Assembly: GCA_038502055.1 (NCBI GenBank)
Contig: JAXRKN010000027.1
Span: 434,001 to 498,000 of the forward strand
Reading direction: 5' to 3'
Source of the DNA: Tanytarsus gracilentus
Taxonomy: Eukaryota > Arthropoda > Insecta > Diptera > Chironomidae
DNA: 64,000 nt
The position numbers were made by a program, and so were the translations under genes. The notes under the pieces are model-generated. The model was not told the DNA's origin. It did not search any database and saw only the letters and a list, made by a program, of their open reading frames with translations. Positions 10,013 through 21,379 of the stretch are shown here, in pieces. Numbering within the stretch: the first letter of the stretch is position 1; each line of letters opens with the position of its first letter.

Positions 10013-11799
10013 TCATACGCTAATTTCATGATCGTCCATTAAATCTTCATCCAGCACCTCATAATCCAAATACTCGATAATTTCGTCGCATTTTTTTGCA
10101 TCCTCCATCAGTCTTTCGATCTCGATTTTATTTTTTTGATGAACTTTCAGCAAGTGATTTTTGTAGCTTTCCTTTCGACTCAAAACTTTTCCACAATTTT
10201 CCACTTTGCAATTAATAATGTGTAACTTTTTGTGAGTGGTTTCGATGTGTCGAACTAAATGTCTTTTACGAATGAAATTTTTATCGCAAAATTCACATCG
10301 AAAATCTCTCACGTTCTCGTGGACTTTTTTGTGATTTTTCAAGAAACAATTATTTGGAAATTTCTTATCGCAACCCGGAAAATCGCAATAGATCGTAATT
10401 TTAGAGTGAAGCATTCGCATGTGAGCTTGAAGATTCGGAAGTGATTTGAAAATCTTCCCACACACTTCACACGTTTCCGGTTTATCTTCATGGCATTTCA
10501 ATAAATGTTTCCTCAACGCTCCGTGTGAAAAAAATCCCGACTCACATCCTTCATAATTGCACTTAAAAATTCTCTCGCCAGTGTGTTGCGATCTCACGTG
10601 CTCTTCAAGCAATCGTCTCTGCTTGTATCCCTTTCCGCATGTCTCACATATGTAAGAGCTAAAGCTCGTATGATGAAATCGAATGTGAGTTCCAAGCGCC
10701 GTTAAACTCGCAAAACTTTTTTCGCAATTTTTATGAGTGCACACGAACGGTTTCGAATTCAAGTGAGTGTTCATGTGAGCTTTTAATGCCAACTTTTTAT
10801 AAAATTGACGACTGCATAGGTCGCATGTGAAATTTTTAACGCTAAAGTGGAGTCGAGCTATGTGATGCTTGATGTATGCTTTAATGACTGATTTATGACA
10901 GTGAGGACAAGTGACTTTGCCGTCGGTGGAAAGTTCGATTTTAGTTTTTGAAGACTTTTGTTGAGTTTTAGATTTTGATAATTTTGGACTTTGTGGATGG
11001 TTTTGAAACCTTCTCAATGCATATTTAGGAACATCAAAAATTTCATTTTTTTGTGGTTGTTCAGAATTTTTCTCACTTTCGTAAATTATTGTCGAGTTTT
11101 GAATTAAAATTGGATTTAAAAATTTTTTATCGACGTCGCTGAGACTTTCTTCATTAAGAATTTTTTCACTTTTTGTATTTTCTTTGCGATTGTCATCACT
11201 TCCACATCCATCATCATCGACTGAACTCGCTTTAAAATTTTTATCATCGTCAAACTTTTTTAAAATCACTGGATCAATTTCATTTTCCTCTTCAATTAAA
11301 TCAAATTCATCAGTTATTAAATCATCACGGACTCTCTCGATTGTCAACGAGCATGCTGGATGACTTTCATCGAAATTAAGTTTATCGAGCATTAAAATTG
11401 ATTGCGTCTGTATCTCGTTTAGTTCATTTTGGAGTTTTATTTCCGAATCGAGCAGCTTATCGCGATACTTTTTGGCATTCTTGAGTTGTTTCTCGCAAGC
11501 TTGACAGATGAGCGGCGAAAGACTGAAAGTTTTGATGAGCTAAAAAAGAAGAGATTGTTTTTAGATAATCAGCTGGATCTTTTTTTTATTGGATCTTTTA
11601 TAGATCCTACATCAGAACTTAATTCACATTTCAATAGCTTAAAATCACTGATAAATCGATGAATATAATTTACCTCGAATTGCGTCAGAGAATAAAAATT
11701 TATTTGAACCTCTTTACTAATTGCGATCAATCTGAGATTCCTCCTCAAGCATATCCGACAGTATTCAAGTTCTTCCATTTTAAAATCACGTTCCATCAT
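10013..11799 (-). CDS. ZAD protein with nine C2H2 zinc fingers
   Basis: Two exons (11674-11799, 10013-11539) joined in phase 0 give 550 residues. The ZAD is again split after the first Cys pair (CRIC, residues 14-17), with the second pair (CQAC) at the start of exon 2, the same architecture as the neighbouring gene at 7808-9687. An acidic linker leads into nine consecutive C2H2 fingers, mostly of C-x2-C-x12-H-x3/4-H or C-x4-C type, ending in an acidic tail. Shared strand, adjacency and identical intron position indicate tandem duplication of a ZAD-ZNF ancestor. Met 2 and Met 8 are alternative starts. The function is presumably DNA binding; targets are not inferable. Confidence 0.9.
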
Positions 11800-12190
11800 T
11801 GTTTTGTCATCAATTTCGTCTATTTTAATTAAAATTTAATAAATAATTTTTGTTTTGTTTATATTTGCATTCTTATAAGAATTTTTTCGAAAATCTTATT
11901 TTAAAATTTGTAAACAAAAACAAACAAAAATTAGTTTCGAATTTTGCTATCAATTTTTTGAAGTTAAGCCAGAAATTGATCAAGAATTAAACTAAATTTA
12001 TTACTGGAGGCTGCGAAAAACTATTATTATAAGAAATAATCTAAAATAAATCGAAATTTTAGGTAAGTTATGAAGATTTCGCGAAAAAAAATTCAAATTA
12101 TTAATTTAAGTAATTTTTAATTAACCTTATCTATTTTAGCGAGTGCTACGAACTCATTCAGAGAACTCACACATCAATAAATCCACATCC
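11800..12190. other. Divergent promoter region and spliced 5' UTR
   Basis: Lies between a minus-strand ZAD gene and a plus-strand C2H2 gene. A strong GTAAGT donor at about 12062 and a TTTTAG acceptor ending at 12139 indicate a non-coding first exon for the plus-strand gene; the first in-frame ATG after the acceptor is at 12191. Confidence 0.55.
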
Positions 12191-13313
12191 ATGAATCCTG
12201 ACTCAACGTCTTCATTTTCGTCAGTTTTCATCAACTTCCCAATCAAGGAAGAACCACTTGAAAATCTTCCGACCGACTCAATTACGTGCACTCAATGCAA
12301 TCCAAGTGTTAATTTCACGACGATCAAAGATAAGTTGCTTCATGACTTCTTTCAACATTCAGAAGTGACTTCGGTGGATACAAAGGACTCAAAAGGCATC
12401 CTTGAAGTTCAGATTAAAACTGAAGGATTTGAAAATAATTCTAAAAGCACGAAAAAAAGGTGAAAATGAGTTTTCTTTATATTTAGATTTTTCTTTAATT
12501 CTCTAATTTTAGTTCAAAAGATTCCACTGCTAAAAATCAAGTGAAATCGAGACCGGGCGAACCAGGACTTTCGAAAATATCAGCACTGCGCATCGCCGCT
12601 TCTCTGCCACGTTATGAATGCGATCTCTGTGATTACTCGTCAAGATCGTCGAAGGCCAAAATCGAATTGCATATCCGAGAAAAACACGTCAAGCTCCCAC
12701 GAAGAATGGAAATTAAGCCCAAAAATCAAATCGATCGAGTCTGCTTAGTTTGCGGTGAGAAATTTCTTAATCATTAAAATTCTTTACTAAAAACGAATTT
12801 ATTTCAGGTCAGACAATGGATCGCCGAGGATCATTAATTAATCACTATTTAACCTTACACGGGAAGCTTTTGGGACTCAAATCGACCAAAAATTTCAGCA
12901 TTGAATCCATTCAATCGCGTTTGGCGAAGCTAAAGAAAGCCGGCAAATGGAGCGAACCAACTCGAGTTATTCCAGTGAAGCGAACTAAAAAATATCGATT
13001 TATTGCATTAAGCGAAAGCTCCGATGACGACACCGATTTATATTACAAAAACTATCGCGGTCCGCTTGGCGTTAGTTTGGCTTATCACTCATCGTCAGAT
13101 GAATATGAGGAGATTCCTCGATCAGCTGGACGACATCAGTGCAAAATTTGTCTCAAATTCTTCAGATCGAGATTATCGTTGGAGGGTCATATGAAGAGAT
13201 TACATGTAACTAAAGATGAAACACTACAAAGAATTGGTGAAGTTCAGGAAGAAGATACTGAAGTTAAGGAAGAACGTGATGATTGGGGTGAAACTGATGA
13301 GAGCTCTGAATAA
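12191..13313 (+). CDS. C2H2 zinc-finger protein
   Basis: Four exons (12191-12459, 12513-12754, 12808-13313, plus an upstream non-coding exon) join in frame to give 338 residues. Three C2H2 fingers are seen: YECDLC (about residue 110), VCLVC whose Cys pair is in exon 3 and His pair in exon 4, and HQCKIC near residue 285. A more degenerate CTQC...H segment lies at about 33-57. An IKEEP motif near residue 17 matches the SUMO-acceptor consensus psi-K-x-E common in transcription factors. No ZAD is present. Likely a nuclear DNA- or RNA-binding regulator; I do not recognise an ortholog. Confidence 0.85.
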
Positions 13314-13675
13314 AATTTAATATTGAGATAAAAGACATGAATATAAAATTAAAAAGTCGGCAATGCGATGAACTATTAAAAGGTCTATGCTATTGGCCAA
13401 AATGTCAAAAATTGTCATTGGGCTTTTTTTCATTGACTTTTTTGTCTTAACACCACATATTTTTTATAGTTTCATAGTTTCTAAAAATATCAAAAAATAT
13501 TTTTATAAATTAAAAAAATTCCACAAAATAATTAAAAATTTGTTCACATTTTCTTCTTCGCACTTTTTCCAAATTTTCATCCCTTCGTTAATTTTTTTTC
13601 GAAAATCAACAAAAAACTTTTTTCACTTTGCAAATTAAGAAGTAAATTTTTAAAAATTTATCGAATTTACCACAA
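13314..13675. other. Intergenic, AT-rich
   Basis: A Phe/Ile/Lys-rich open frame at 13387-13638 is typical of AT-rich noncoding DNA, and I do not call it a gene. The FIBP promoter is expected here. Confidence 0.55.
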
Positions 13676-14891
13676 ATGGATGTCGATGTGTTCATAACTA
13701 ATTACATTTATGTGGATGCAGATATTTTTGGATTTTGGCTGGACGGACTAACAACGTAAGAGATAATAATTAATTATAAATTTTCTAATCTAATTAAAAA
13801 TTAATTAAATTAATAATCAATTTAAAATTTTTTATCACATTTCAGTTCCGAAGCAGTCATTCAACAGCGCAAGAAAATTTCACCCAACATCCCACTCGAC
13901 CTGATCGCATCGGACGTCCTCGACCACTATCGAACCTACACGTTTCTCGAGCGCTACTTGGACTCACCACAAAAGCTCGAGAGCTCAAATCTCAGCTTTC
14001 AACTTGAAAAAGCTTCAAAATTGCACATAATCGAAAAATATTACTCACTCGATGACGTTTTATGTCGCGAGTTGCTCGGTAAGAAGCTCTCGTCGAAATA
14101 TCGCAAAGATCTCGATGAAATCAGCGAGAAGACTTCAATTAAACTAAAAAGCTGTCGAAGGCAATTTGACAACATCAAACGAATTCAAAAGGTCATCGAT
14201 GACCAACCGGCTGGATCGCTCTTAAAAATAATTCAAAGAGAATTTTTACTCACTGAAGAGTTGGCGAAAAAATATTGCGCGATTGTCTTCATCGCAAATC
14301 AGAGATTTGAATTGTCAAAGAAGAAGTTGCAGTATTTAACGTTTTTGGATTTTTATGAATGCTCGCAGTCGATTATGGGATATTGGACTTATGTGTATCA
14401 GCATTCGTCGGAAATTGAGGAGGAATTCGATAAAGAATTTTTGCTGGACTTGCGAGAATTGAGGTGTCTTTATGATAAAGAGAGAGAAGTCAAACAGTGA
14501 GTTGATGAATTTTATTTTAAAATAACTTTTTAACTCTTTATTTTTCAGCTTAATTCTCACTCGTCTTAAGGATCACATTCTCGAACGATCCTACAACGAA
14601 CTCGATCAAAACTTTCGAAATTATTATCGTGCAATTATCACCATCGCAACTTCAATTCATCGCTCGCGTGAGCTCCGAAATTTCTTTCTCGATTTAACGG
14701 AAAAACTCATCGAACCATGGAAAGCGGCTCACTGGACCTCTCAGCTCGTTAAAGATTTTCTTCCAGCACTAACGAAGAGTGTGCTCGATCTGAATACTTA
14801 CGGTGTTGCAAGCGGCGTTGAGATTCGTTGTCTTTGGGATCGATATATGAATGTGCTTAATGTTTGTCTCTTAAGAATGTATCATAACTGA
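13676..14891 (+). CDS. FIBP: FIBP homolog (acidic FGF intracellular-binding protein)
   Basis: Three exons (13676-13755, 13846-14496, 14549-14891) give 357 residues, matching the usual FIBP length. Family-diagnostic blocks are present: FGFWLDGL near the N-terminus, LGKKLSSKYRKDLDEIS, the SCRRQFDNIKR motif, FIANQRFELSKKKLQYL, a DKEFLLDLRELR helix, and the C-terminal LWDRYMNVLNVCLLRMYH. In vertebrates FIBP binds internalised FGF1 and is linked to growth and laterality phenotypes; its biochemical role is unclear. The protein is intracellular, with no signal peptide or membrane segment. Splice sites are standard and phases agree. Confidence 0.92.
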
Positions 14892-15378
14892 CAATACAGG
14901 AAATAATTAATGCGAAAAATTTAGATAATAAATTTTTTAGAAAATCAATTATAAATATTGAATTGAGTCGAAAATTTTGAGTTTTTATATTTTTGGATGT
15001 GAACACTAAATTACATCAAGCTGCATCTTTAACAAAAAATTGCTACCTAAAAATGAAAACGGTTAAAAAGATTTAGGGTTCATAAGTACAGTTAACAAAA
15101 GTTTTTAAGCATGAACCAAATTGAATTTTTTGACGCGCAGAGAAATATTTTGAGTCAATACAAGTACAGTCATGAACAAAAGTATAAAAGTGACGCCTAA
15201 AATAAATTAAAATTAAGAGTGAAATGTTTTAATTTATTTAGCACTAAAAATATCACAAATTAATTTATTTAAAGCTGAGATCAATAATTAAGATTTAATT
15301 TTTCTTTTGAATTATTTTTGGTGGTCTTGAAAAAGACCGATTCAATGAAGTTTTTAAGGCATTTTGTGAGCGAGTAAT
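14892..15378. other. 3' flank of H3, left end of inverted histone duplication
   Basis: From about 15101 onward this sequence reappears as the reverse complement downstream of the second H3 gene (to 23339). It contains the H3 mRNA 3' stem-loop. No gene. Confidence 0.6.
15323..15338 (-). terminator. Histone mRNA 3' stem-loop (H3)
   Basis: Minus-strand 6-bp stem GGTCTT/AAGACC with a TTTC loop, 41 bases past the H3 stop codon, followed by an A/G-rich stretch like a histone downstream element. Bound by SLBP and cleaved with U7 snRNP in the known pathway. Confidence 0.93.
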
Positions 15379-16505
<1,127 letters not shown>

Positions 16506-16540
16506 ATTATTCAACATCAACATTCTCAACAACCTAAAAC

Positions 16541-16556
16541 GGTCCTTTTCAGGACC
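16541..16556 (+). terminator. Histone mRNA 3' stem-loop (H4)
   Basis: Stem GGTCCT/AGGACC with TTTC loop, followed by an AAAGAAAAA purine-rich downstream element. Confidence 0.93.
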
Positions 16557-16584
16557 ACAAAAATATAATTTTATAAAGAAAAAA

Positions 16585-17210
16585 TATTTATTAAATTTAT
16601 TTAAATTTCCGATTAAGATCTTTCGGATGTGGGAAATTTTACAAAGAAAAAAATTAATGAAATGAACGAAGAATTCAAAGATAAAATTGTGACTAGAAAG
16701 TTTTAAATTTTTTCATGGTATTTACTCGAATGCCAGTGGACATGAAAATAATCTTCCTTTCTTACGAATCACGTTCGCGGCATAACTCAAGAACTGCTGG
16801 TTGGATTCAACTTGAGTTTGGTATTTAATTGTGCAAGAAGTTTTAACTTTTGTGATCTGACCTTTCAATGAATCTCCGTGTACACAAATTTTTCTCATAT
16901 GGCTTTAAAAACGATGAAAAGTTAAAAATTTAGATAATTTCGAAAAGTTTTAAAAAAATGAGGAATGACGTAAAATAGCGAATCTATTGGAATTTATATG
17001 GTTTTATTCAAATTTTATATAGAAGTTTACTTTGCCAAAACAAACATCAAAAGACTTTGAATCCTGCAAAATAAATCATTGAAAATGAAATATTGGTTAG
17101 TGGGCGAGATGTTTTATGCCCGAAAACAATTTTATTTTATCATTTTGAGTTCATTTCACTAATTATCGACAAAATATAACTTTTAATATTTTATGCCGTC
17201 AACTTTGAGA
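16585..17210. other. Intergenic between the H4 flank and the LRR gene
   Basis: AT-rich; no coding signal or clear repeat seen. Confidence 0.5.
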
Positions 17211-17852
17211 TTAAAGTTGAAATTTCTTGATATTTTCATATTTTACAGTAATTATTGGATTTTCGGTTGTTGCTGTTGGCTTTAGTGTTGTTGTTGTTGT
17301 TGCTGGAATGTAATTTGGATCTTTGCAACTTGCTTCAACTTTACGAATGAGTTTGAGAACTTTTGATCGATTATCTTCAGCATAGTCGTCTTCAGATGTG
17401 CATGGATTTGAATCCAAAAATAATGTGTCAAGTTTTTCGAATCCACTAAAAGTTCCGTCTTCAATATATTGAATTTGATTTCCAAAAAGAAATAAAACCT
17501 CCAATTGCTGTTGGAATTCTTTTAAATCATCTTTTGTGATTTCTTGAAGATCTGAGTCGACAATTTCAATATATTTAATCTTTTTGAAGAACTTTTTGAG
17601 TCCGCGAGGGAAGAAATTAACTTTTTTGCTGCCAGCATAGAATCCAATAACATCATCGTGTGTTTTTCCACTCAAATGTTCACCTCGAATTCCGGTGATT
17701 TCACGATCGTCTATCGATGTTATCAATTCATCATTATTTACTTTACACGTGTAACCCCATCCATATGTATCATCAAATTCACAATCAACCACGACACTTT
17801 CATTTCCACCCACAAAAATCGCGATTAAAGCGAAAAGGACTAAAAGTTTCAT
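17211..17852 (-). CDS. Secreted LRR-family protein with Thr-rich tail
   Basis: 213 residues from the ATG at 17852, chosen because it directly precedes a signal peptide (MKLLVLFALIAIFVGG); the open frame extends upstream to 17921 without such a signal. The ectodomain carries the family hallmarks: the CEF...YGWGYTC N-cap, a G-x-H-x-x-GK-x-x-DDV block, FFPRGL, then leucine-rich repeats (LQEITKDDLKEF, LEVLFLFGNQIQYI, LDTLFLDSNPC) and a C-terminal SCKDPNY. A Thr-rich stretch follows and there is no transmembrane segment, so it should be secreted. Function is unknown. It lies inside the histone cluster, closely related to the broken copy at 18428-19425. Confidence 0.85.
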   Translation of the reverse strand: MKLLVLFALIAIFVGGNESVVVDCEFDDTYGWGYTCKVNNDELITSIDDREITGIRGEHLSGKTHDDVIGFYAGSKKVNFFPRGLKKFFKKIKYIEIVDSDLQEITKDDLKEFQQQLEVLFLFGNQIQYIEDGTFSGFEKLDTLFLDSNPCTSEDDYAEDNRSKVLKLIRKVEASCKDPNYIPATTTTTLKPTATTENPIITVKYENIKKFQL

Positions 17853-18427
17853 TTTTTGATTCTTTTCTCTCGAAAGTCTGAAGATCGACTGAACTTCACT
17901 CTCAATTTTTATTATTTTCAATTTGACTTTTTGACTCGCGCAATGAAATTAAATTATTTAAAATTTTATTAGCGAACAAAAAAGTCCTCGAAGAATTTCG
18001 TTATGAGCTCATTCAGTGACGATAAAAATGAAGTGAAATGAGTTTTAAAAAAGCTTTGATTAAATCCTTAATTGAGTCCAATAAAAATTTAATTTATAAA
18101 TTTTTTTGATTCAAAAAATATCCAAAAAATGTTTCCAGCAGTTTAAATTTAAAGAAATGGTTAAGCTTCTAAGGAAATTAAATTTTAAAATTTCTCTTTT
18201 TAATTTTCCATTAATTTTCAGCCAATTACAATTAAATTACCCAACTCTGCATAAAAATTGCTGTAAAAAATATTAAAATTAAAATAATTAAATTAATTAA
18301 TTTTAATTAAAATATTAAAATTTAAAATTAAAGATATTTTTTTTATTTTTCGTTCATTTTATTTTCTTTAGGCTACAATCGGAATGAGCACAAACATAAT
18401 AACACCTAAAGTTCTAAGTGAAACATT
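17853..18427. other. Intergenic between two LRR-family copies
   Basis: The promoter region of the 17852 gene resembles the one before the broken copy at 19425 (shared TTGCTCGCGCAATGAAATTAAA-like context), consistent with tandem duplication. No further gene. Confidence 0.5.
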
Positions 18428-19425
18428 TTAATTAGCTCCTGAACTTTCAGTTGCTGGGTTTGATGTTGCTGGAATGTAATTTGGATCTTTGCAACTTTCT
18501 TCAACTTTGCGAATGAGTTCAAGAATTTTTGATCGATTATAAACGGCATAGTCGTATTCAGATGTGCATGGATTGTCAGACAAAGCTAATATTTTAAGTT
18601 TTTCCAATCCACTAAAAGTTCCGTCTTCGATATGTTTAATTTCATTATTAAGAAGATATAATCTCTCCAATTGCTGTTGGAATTCTTTTAAATCATCTTT
18701 TGTGATTTCTTGAAGTTTTACTTCGAAAAAAAAAATACTTTTAATATTTTTGAAGAACTTTGTGAATCCGCGTGGGAAGTAATTAAGTCTACTTTTAAAA
18801 GTACTTAATCCAACAACATCATCGTCAGTTTTTTCACTGTTATGTCGACCTCGAATTTCGGTGATTTCACGATCGTCTTCATAAGTTACAGCACGTATTA
18901 GACGACAGGTGTAACTTGATCCATAAATGGGCAAGAGTAAAATATTTTTCAGGGCGAGTAATTTTTATCTACTCGAAATTTCGATCATTTTATCAACTAA
19001 TTAGTGTATTCAATTGATAATCCAAGTTAAATATCGGTTAATTAATCAGTTTATGTTCTTTTTTCATGCATTCAATCATTAATTAAAGCGAAAATTGTCA
19101 AAATCTACGAATTACTCGCCCTGAATTTTGTGAACATTTGTTCACATCTAGATAAAAATTTAAAGTTTAATTTTCTCGAAAAATATTGAATTTTGGATCA
19201 ATTAAGTCAGTGATATATCAAGTTTAGGTAAAAGTTCAGATAAATCTCGGTTGACTTTGTTAATTATAAATTCCCAGCTAGCTCGAGAAAAAACAAAAAA
19301 AATATTGAAAAAAGTTCATATTGTCTTTACTCTTGCTCATTGAAATAATATTCACAATCAACATCTTTACTTTCACTTCCACCCACAAAAATCGCGATTA
19401 AAGCGAAAAGGACAAAAACTTTCAT
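18428..19425 (-). pseudogene. LRR-family gene broken by an inserted element
   Basis: The 5' part starts at 19425 with a signal peptide nearly identical to the neighbour gene (MKVFVLFALIAIFVGG), runs through VDCEYYF and meets a stop inside an insert. The 3' part resumes at about 18925 with YGSSYTCRLI and continues to the stop at 18428 through recognisable LRRs and SCKDPNYIPAT. Leaving out 18926-19341 keeps the two parts in the same frame and aligns them with the CEF...YGWGYTC region of the 17211-17852 gene. No in-frame GT-AG pair would remove the insert, so the copy is probably non-functional, though translation of a fragment cannot be excluded. Confidence 0.8.
18926..19341. mobile_element. 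MITE-like element inserted in the LRR gene
   Basis: A 416-bp insert with 16-bp terminal inverted repeats (AATGGGCAAGAGTAAA against AATGAGCAAGAGTAAA, one mismatch) and internal inverted repeats (CAGGGCGAGTAATT at 18950-18963, its complement at 19110-19123). It has no coding capacity. I see no convincing target-site duplication, so the superfamily is unassigned. Confidence 0.72.
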
Positions 19426-20097
19426 TTTTTGAATCTTTTCTCTCGAAAGTCTGAAGATCGACTGAACTTCTCTTTCTCAAATTTTTAGCTTGACTTGCGA
19501 GTCAATCGCGCGATGAAATTAAATTTTGATTAACGAACAAAAAGGCTCTCGAAGAATTTTGTTATGCGATCATTCAATTTAAAAATTTGCAAAATTTGTT
19601 TGTGCATTAATTTAATTCAGAAAGTCCTTTCAAACCCAATTTAAAAATTTGCGCGAGTAAATTAAATTAATTTTCATCTCCACCAAAATTATTTATTTGA
19701 CCATGAAAAAACTCAATTGAGAACGACCTCGAACTTCAATCATTCACGAACTTGCGAAAAAATCACGCACGCAAAATTTGCAATTTTATTTTTGTTAATT
19801 CTCAAAAAAAAAATATTTAAACTCATTCGATCTAAAAACCACACGATATTTTCATAAATAAACGAATCAATATTTCGTGGAGCATTCTGGCTCTAAAATT
19901 TTTTCTAAACAACACAAGAAAAATTCAAAATGGTGGAAAATGACGCCAAGCTCAAATCTTTACCTGAAAAGTTTTGTTCGTCTGCAATAAAAATTTGCAT
20001 AGAAATTAAATTAAAATTTTTCTCTTTTAAATTTCATTTTGCGGTCTTGAAAAAGACCATTTCAGATTATTTTGAGATCATGCGAAGAGTCAGCAAT
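19426..20097. other. Intergenic, 3' flank of H2B
   Basis: AT-rich; from about 19998 it is part of the direct H2B/H2A duplication and includes the H2B stem-loop. No gene. Confidence 0.5.
20043..20058 (-). terminator. Histone mRNA 3' stem-loop (H2B)
   Basis: Minus strand GGTCTT/AAGACC stem with TTTC loop, 39 bases beyond the stop codon. Confidence 0.92.
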
Positions 20098-20475
20098 TTA
20101 TTTGGATGAAGTATATTTGGTGACAGCCTTGGTTCCTTCTGAGACGGCGTGCTTAGCTAATTCACCGGGCAATAAGAGACGAACAGCAGTTTGAATCTCG
20201 CGACTTGTGATGGTTGATCTTTTATTGTAGTGAGCCAAACGTGAAGCCTCAGATGCGATACGTTCAAAGATGTCATTGACGAAGCTGTTCATGATGCTCA
20301 TGGCCTTCGATGAGACTCCAGTATCGGGATGGACTTGTTTCAAGACTTTGAAGATGTAGATGGCATAAGATTCTTTACGCTTATGGCGTCTCTTCTTCTT
20401 GTCATCCTTCGAGATTGCTTTTTGTGCCTTTCCGGCTTTCTTTGCAGCTTTTCCGCTTGTTTTTGGTGGTGCCAT
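20098..20475 (-). CDS. H2B: Histone H2B
   Basis: Intronless, 125 residues from the ATG at 20475 (MAPPKTSGK). The frame is open upstream to 20637, but that extension runs through the TATA box and is absent from the second copy, so the shorter start is right. The basic N-tail, the KESYAIYIFKVLKQVHPDTG fold start and the AVTKYTSSK C-terminus (with the ubiquitinated Lys) are canonical. Divergent from H2A at 20705. The protein is identical to the copy at 25354-25731. Confidence 0.99.
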   Translation of the reverse strand: MAPPKTSGKAAKKAGKAQKAISKDDKKKRRHKRKESYAIYIFKVLKQVHPDTGVSSKAMSIMNSFVNDIFERIASEASRLAHYNKRSTITSREIQTAVRLLLPGELAKHAVSEGTKAVTKYTSSK

Positions 20476-20704
20476 TTTAACTTGGTTGTTTTCTCTTTGA
20501 AAATAAAATTCAAACTGATGAATTTGAGCAGAAAATGTTCTGCTTTTATAACCGAAAGTTCTCTCACATGAGTTAGGCCACGCCCTCTCTCTTTTCGCTC
20601 TCTCATTTCCTATAAATACCTGAACATTTTCACTCATTCAACTCAGTTTCAAATTAGATTTTGATCAAGCAACACTTAAATAAATAAAAGAAGAAGAAGA
20701 AATA
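20476..20704. promoter_or_regulatory. Bidirectional H2B/H2A promoter
   Basis: TATAAAAG on the minus strand (20543-20550) serves H2B and TATAAATA on the plus strand (20611-20618) serves H2A. A CTCTCTC-rich block lies between them. Conserved in the second copy at 25732-25957. Confidence 0.85.
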
Positions 20705-21085
20705 ATGTCAGGACGAGGCAAAGGAGGCAAAGTTAAGGCAAAGGCAAAGTCACGCTCAAATCGTGCTGGACTTCAATTCCCAGTCGGTCGTATTCACCGT
20801 CTCTTACGTAAAGGCAATTATGCTGAGCGTGTCGGTGCTGGAGCTCCAGTTTATTTGGCTGCCGTCATGGAATATTTAGCTGCTGAAGTTCTCGAGTTGG
20901 CTGGAAATGCTGCTCGTGACAACAAGAAGAGCAGAATCATCCCACGTCACTTGCAATTGGCCATCCGTAATGACGAAGAATTGAACAAACTCTTGTCCGG
21001 CGTCACAATCGCTCAAGGCGGTGTCTTGCCAAACATCCAAGCTGTCTTATTGCCAAAGAAAACCGAATCAAAGACAAAGGCTTAA
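20705..21085 (+). CDS. H2A: Histone H2A
   Basis: Intronless, 126 residues: SGRGKGGKVKAKAKSRSNRAG tail, the acidic-patch region, LLPKKTESKTKA end. The C-terminus lacks an SQ motif, so this is canonical H2A rather than H2Av. Protein identical to the copy at 25958-26338; it dimerises with H2B encoded on the opposite side of the shared promoter. Confidence 0.99.
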   Translation: MSGRGKGGKVKAKAKSRSNRAGLQFPVGRIHRLLRKGNYAERVGAGAPVYLAAVMEYLAAEVLELAGNAARDNKKSRIIPRHLQLAIRNDEELNKLLSGVTIAQGGVLPNIQAVLLPKKTESKTKA

Positions 21086-21379
21086 ATCTTTATTGACATC
21101 GACACATTTAAAAACGTCCTTTTCAGGACGACAAATTTAAATTAGAGAAAAAGAGAAAAAATTTGCAATTATTTAACTTTTAAACCTGTAATTTAACTCG
21201 TCTTTTTTTACACGATTAGGTTTCTAATTTAAAAATTATGTTCAGAGATAAATGCACAATTTACTGAAAGTACGTCAACGTAAACCGGAATATTTTCTCT
21301 ATGGGATTTTGCACTTGAAGTGAAATTATTTTTAGTTTGAGTTTAAATTTTGTTTAAGTAAGACGATAAAAAAGCAGAA
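21086..21379. other. 3' flank of H2A and upstream region of the small membrane-protein gene
   Basis: Contains the H2A stem-loop; otherwise AT-rich without features. Confidence 0.5.
21115..21130 (+). terminator. Histone mRNA 3' stem-loop (H2A)
   Basis: Stem CGTCCT/AGGACG with TTTC loop. The basal pair is C-G instead of G-C; the same variant is found in the second H2A copy. A GAGAAAAAGAGAAAA purine tract follows. Confidence 0.92.

Larger units (their letters stand above)
19998..21158. repeat. Direct H2B/H2A duplication, copy 1
   Basis: The H2B(-)/H2A(+) pair, promoter and 3' flanks reappear in the same orientation at about 25251-26413, near-identical including noncoding sequence. Limits are judged by eye. 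Confidence 0.85.

Noticed and set aside
12143..12190. Extension of the C2H2 protein upstream of 12191
   Set aside because: It relies on a GTG start right after the splice acceptor; the first ATG is at 12191.
13387..13638. 83-codon plus-strand frame
   Set aside because: Phe/Ile/Lys-rich composition of AT-rich noncoding DNA, no signal peptide cleavage context, no neighbour or splice logic.
17853..17921. Upstream start for the LRR gene at 17211
   Set aside because: The extra 23 residues are charged and would hide the signal peptide that begins at 17852; every family member starts directly with a signal peptide.
20476..20637. N-terminal extension of H2B copy 1
   Set aside because: It runs through the TATA box and leader, and is not present in copy 2, which fixes the start at 20475.
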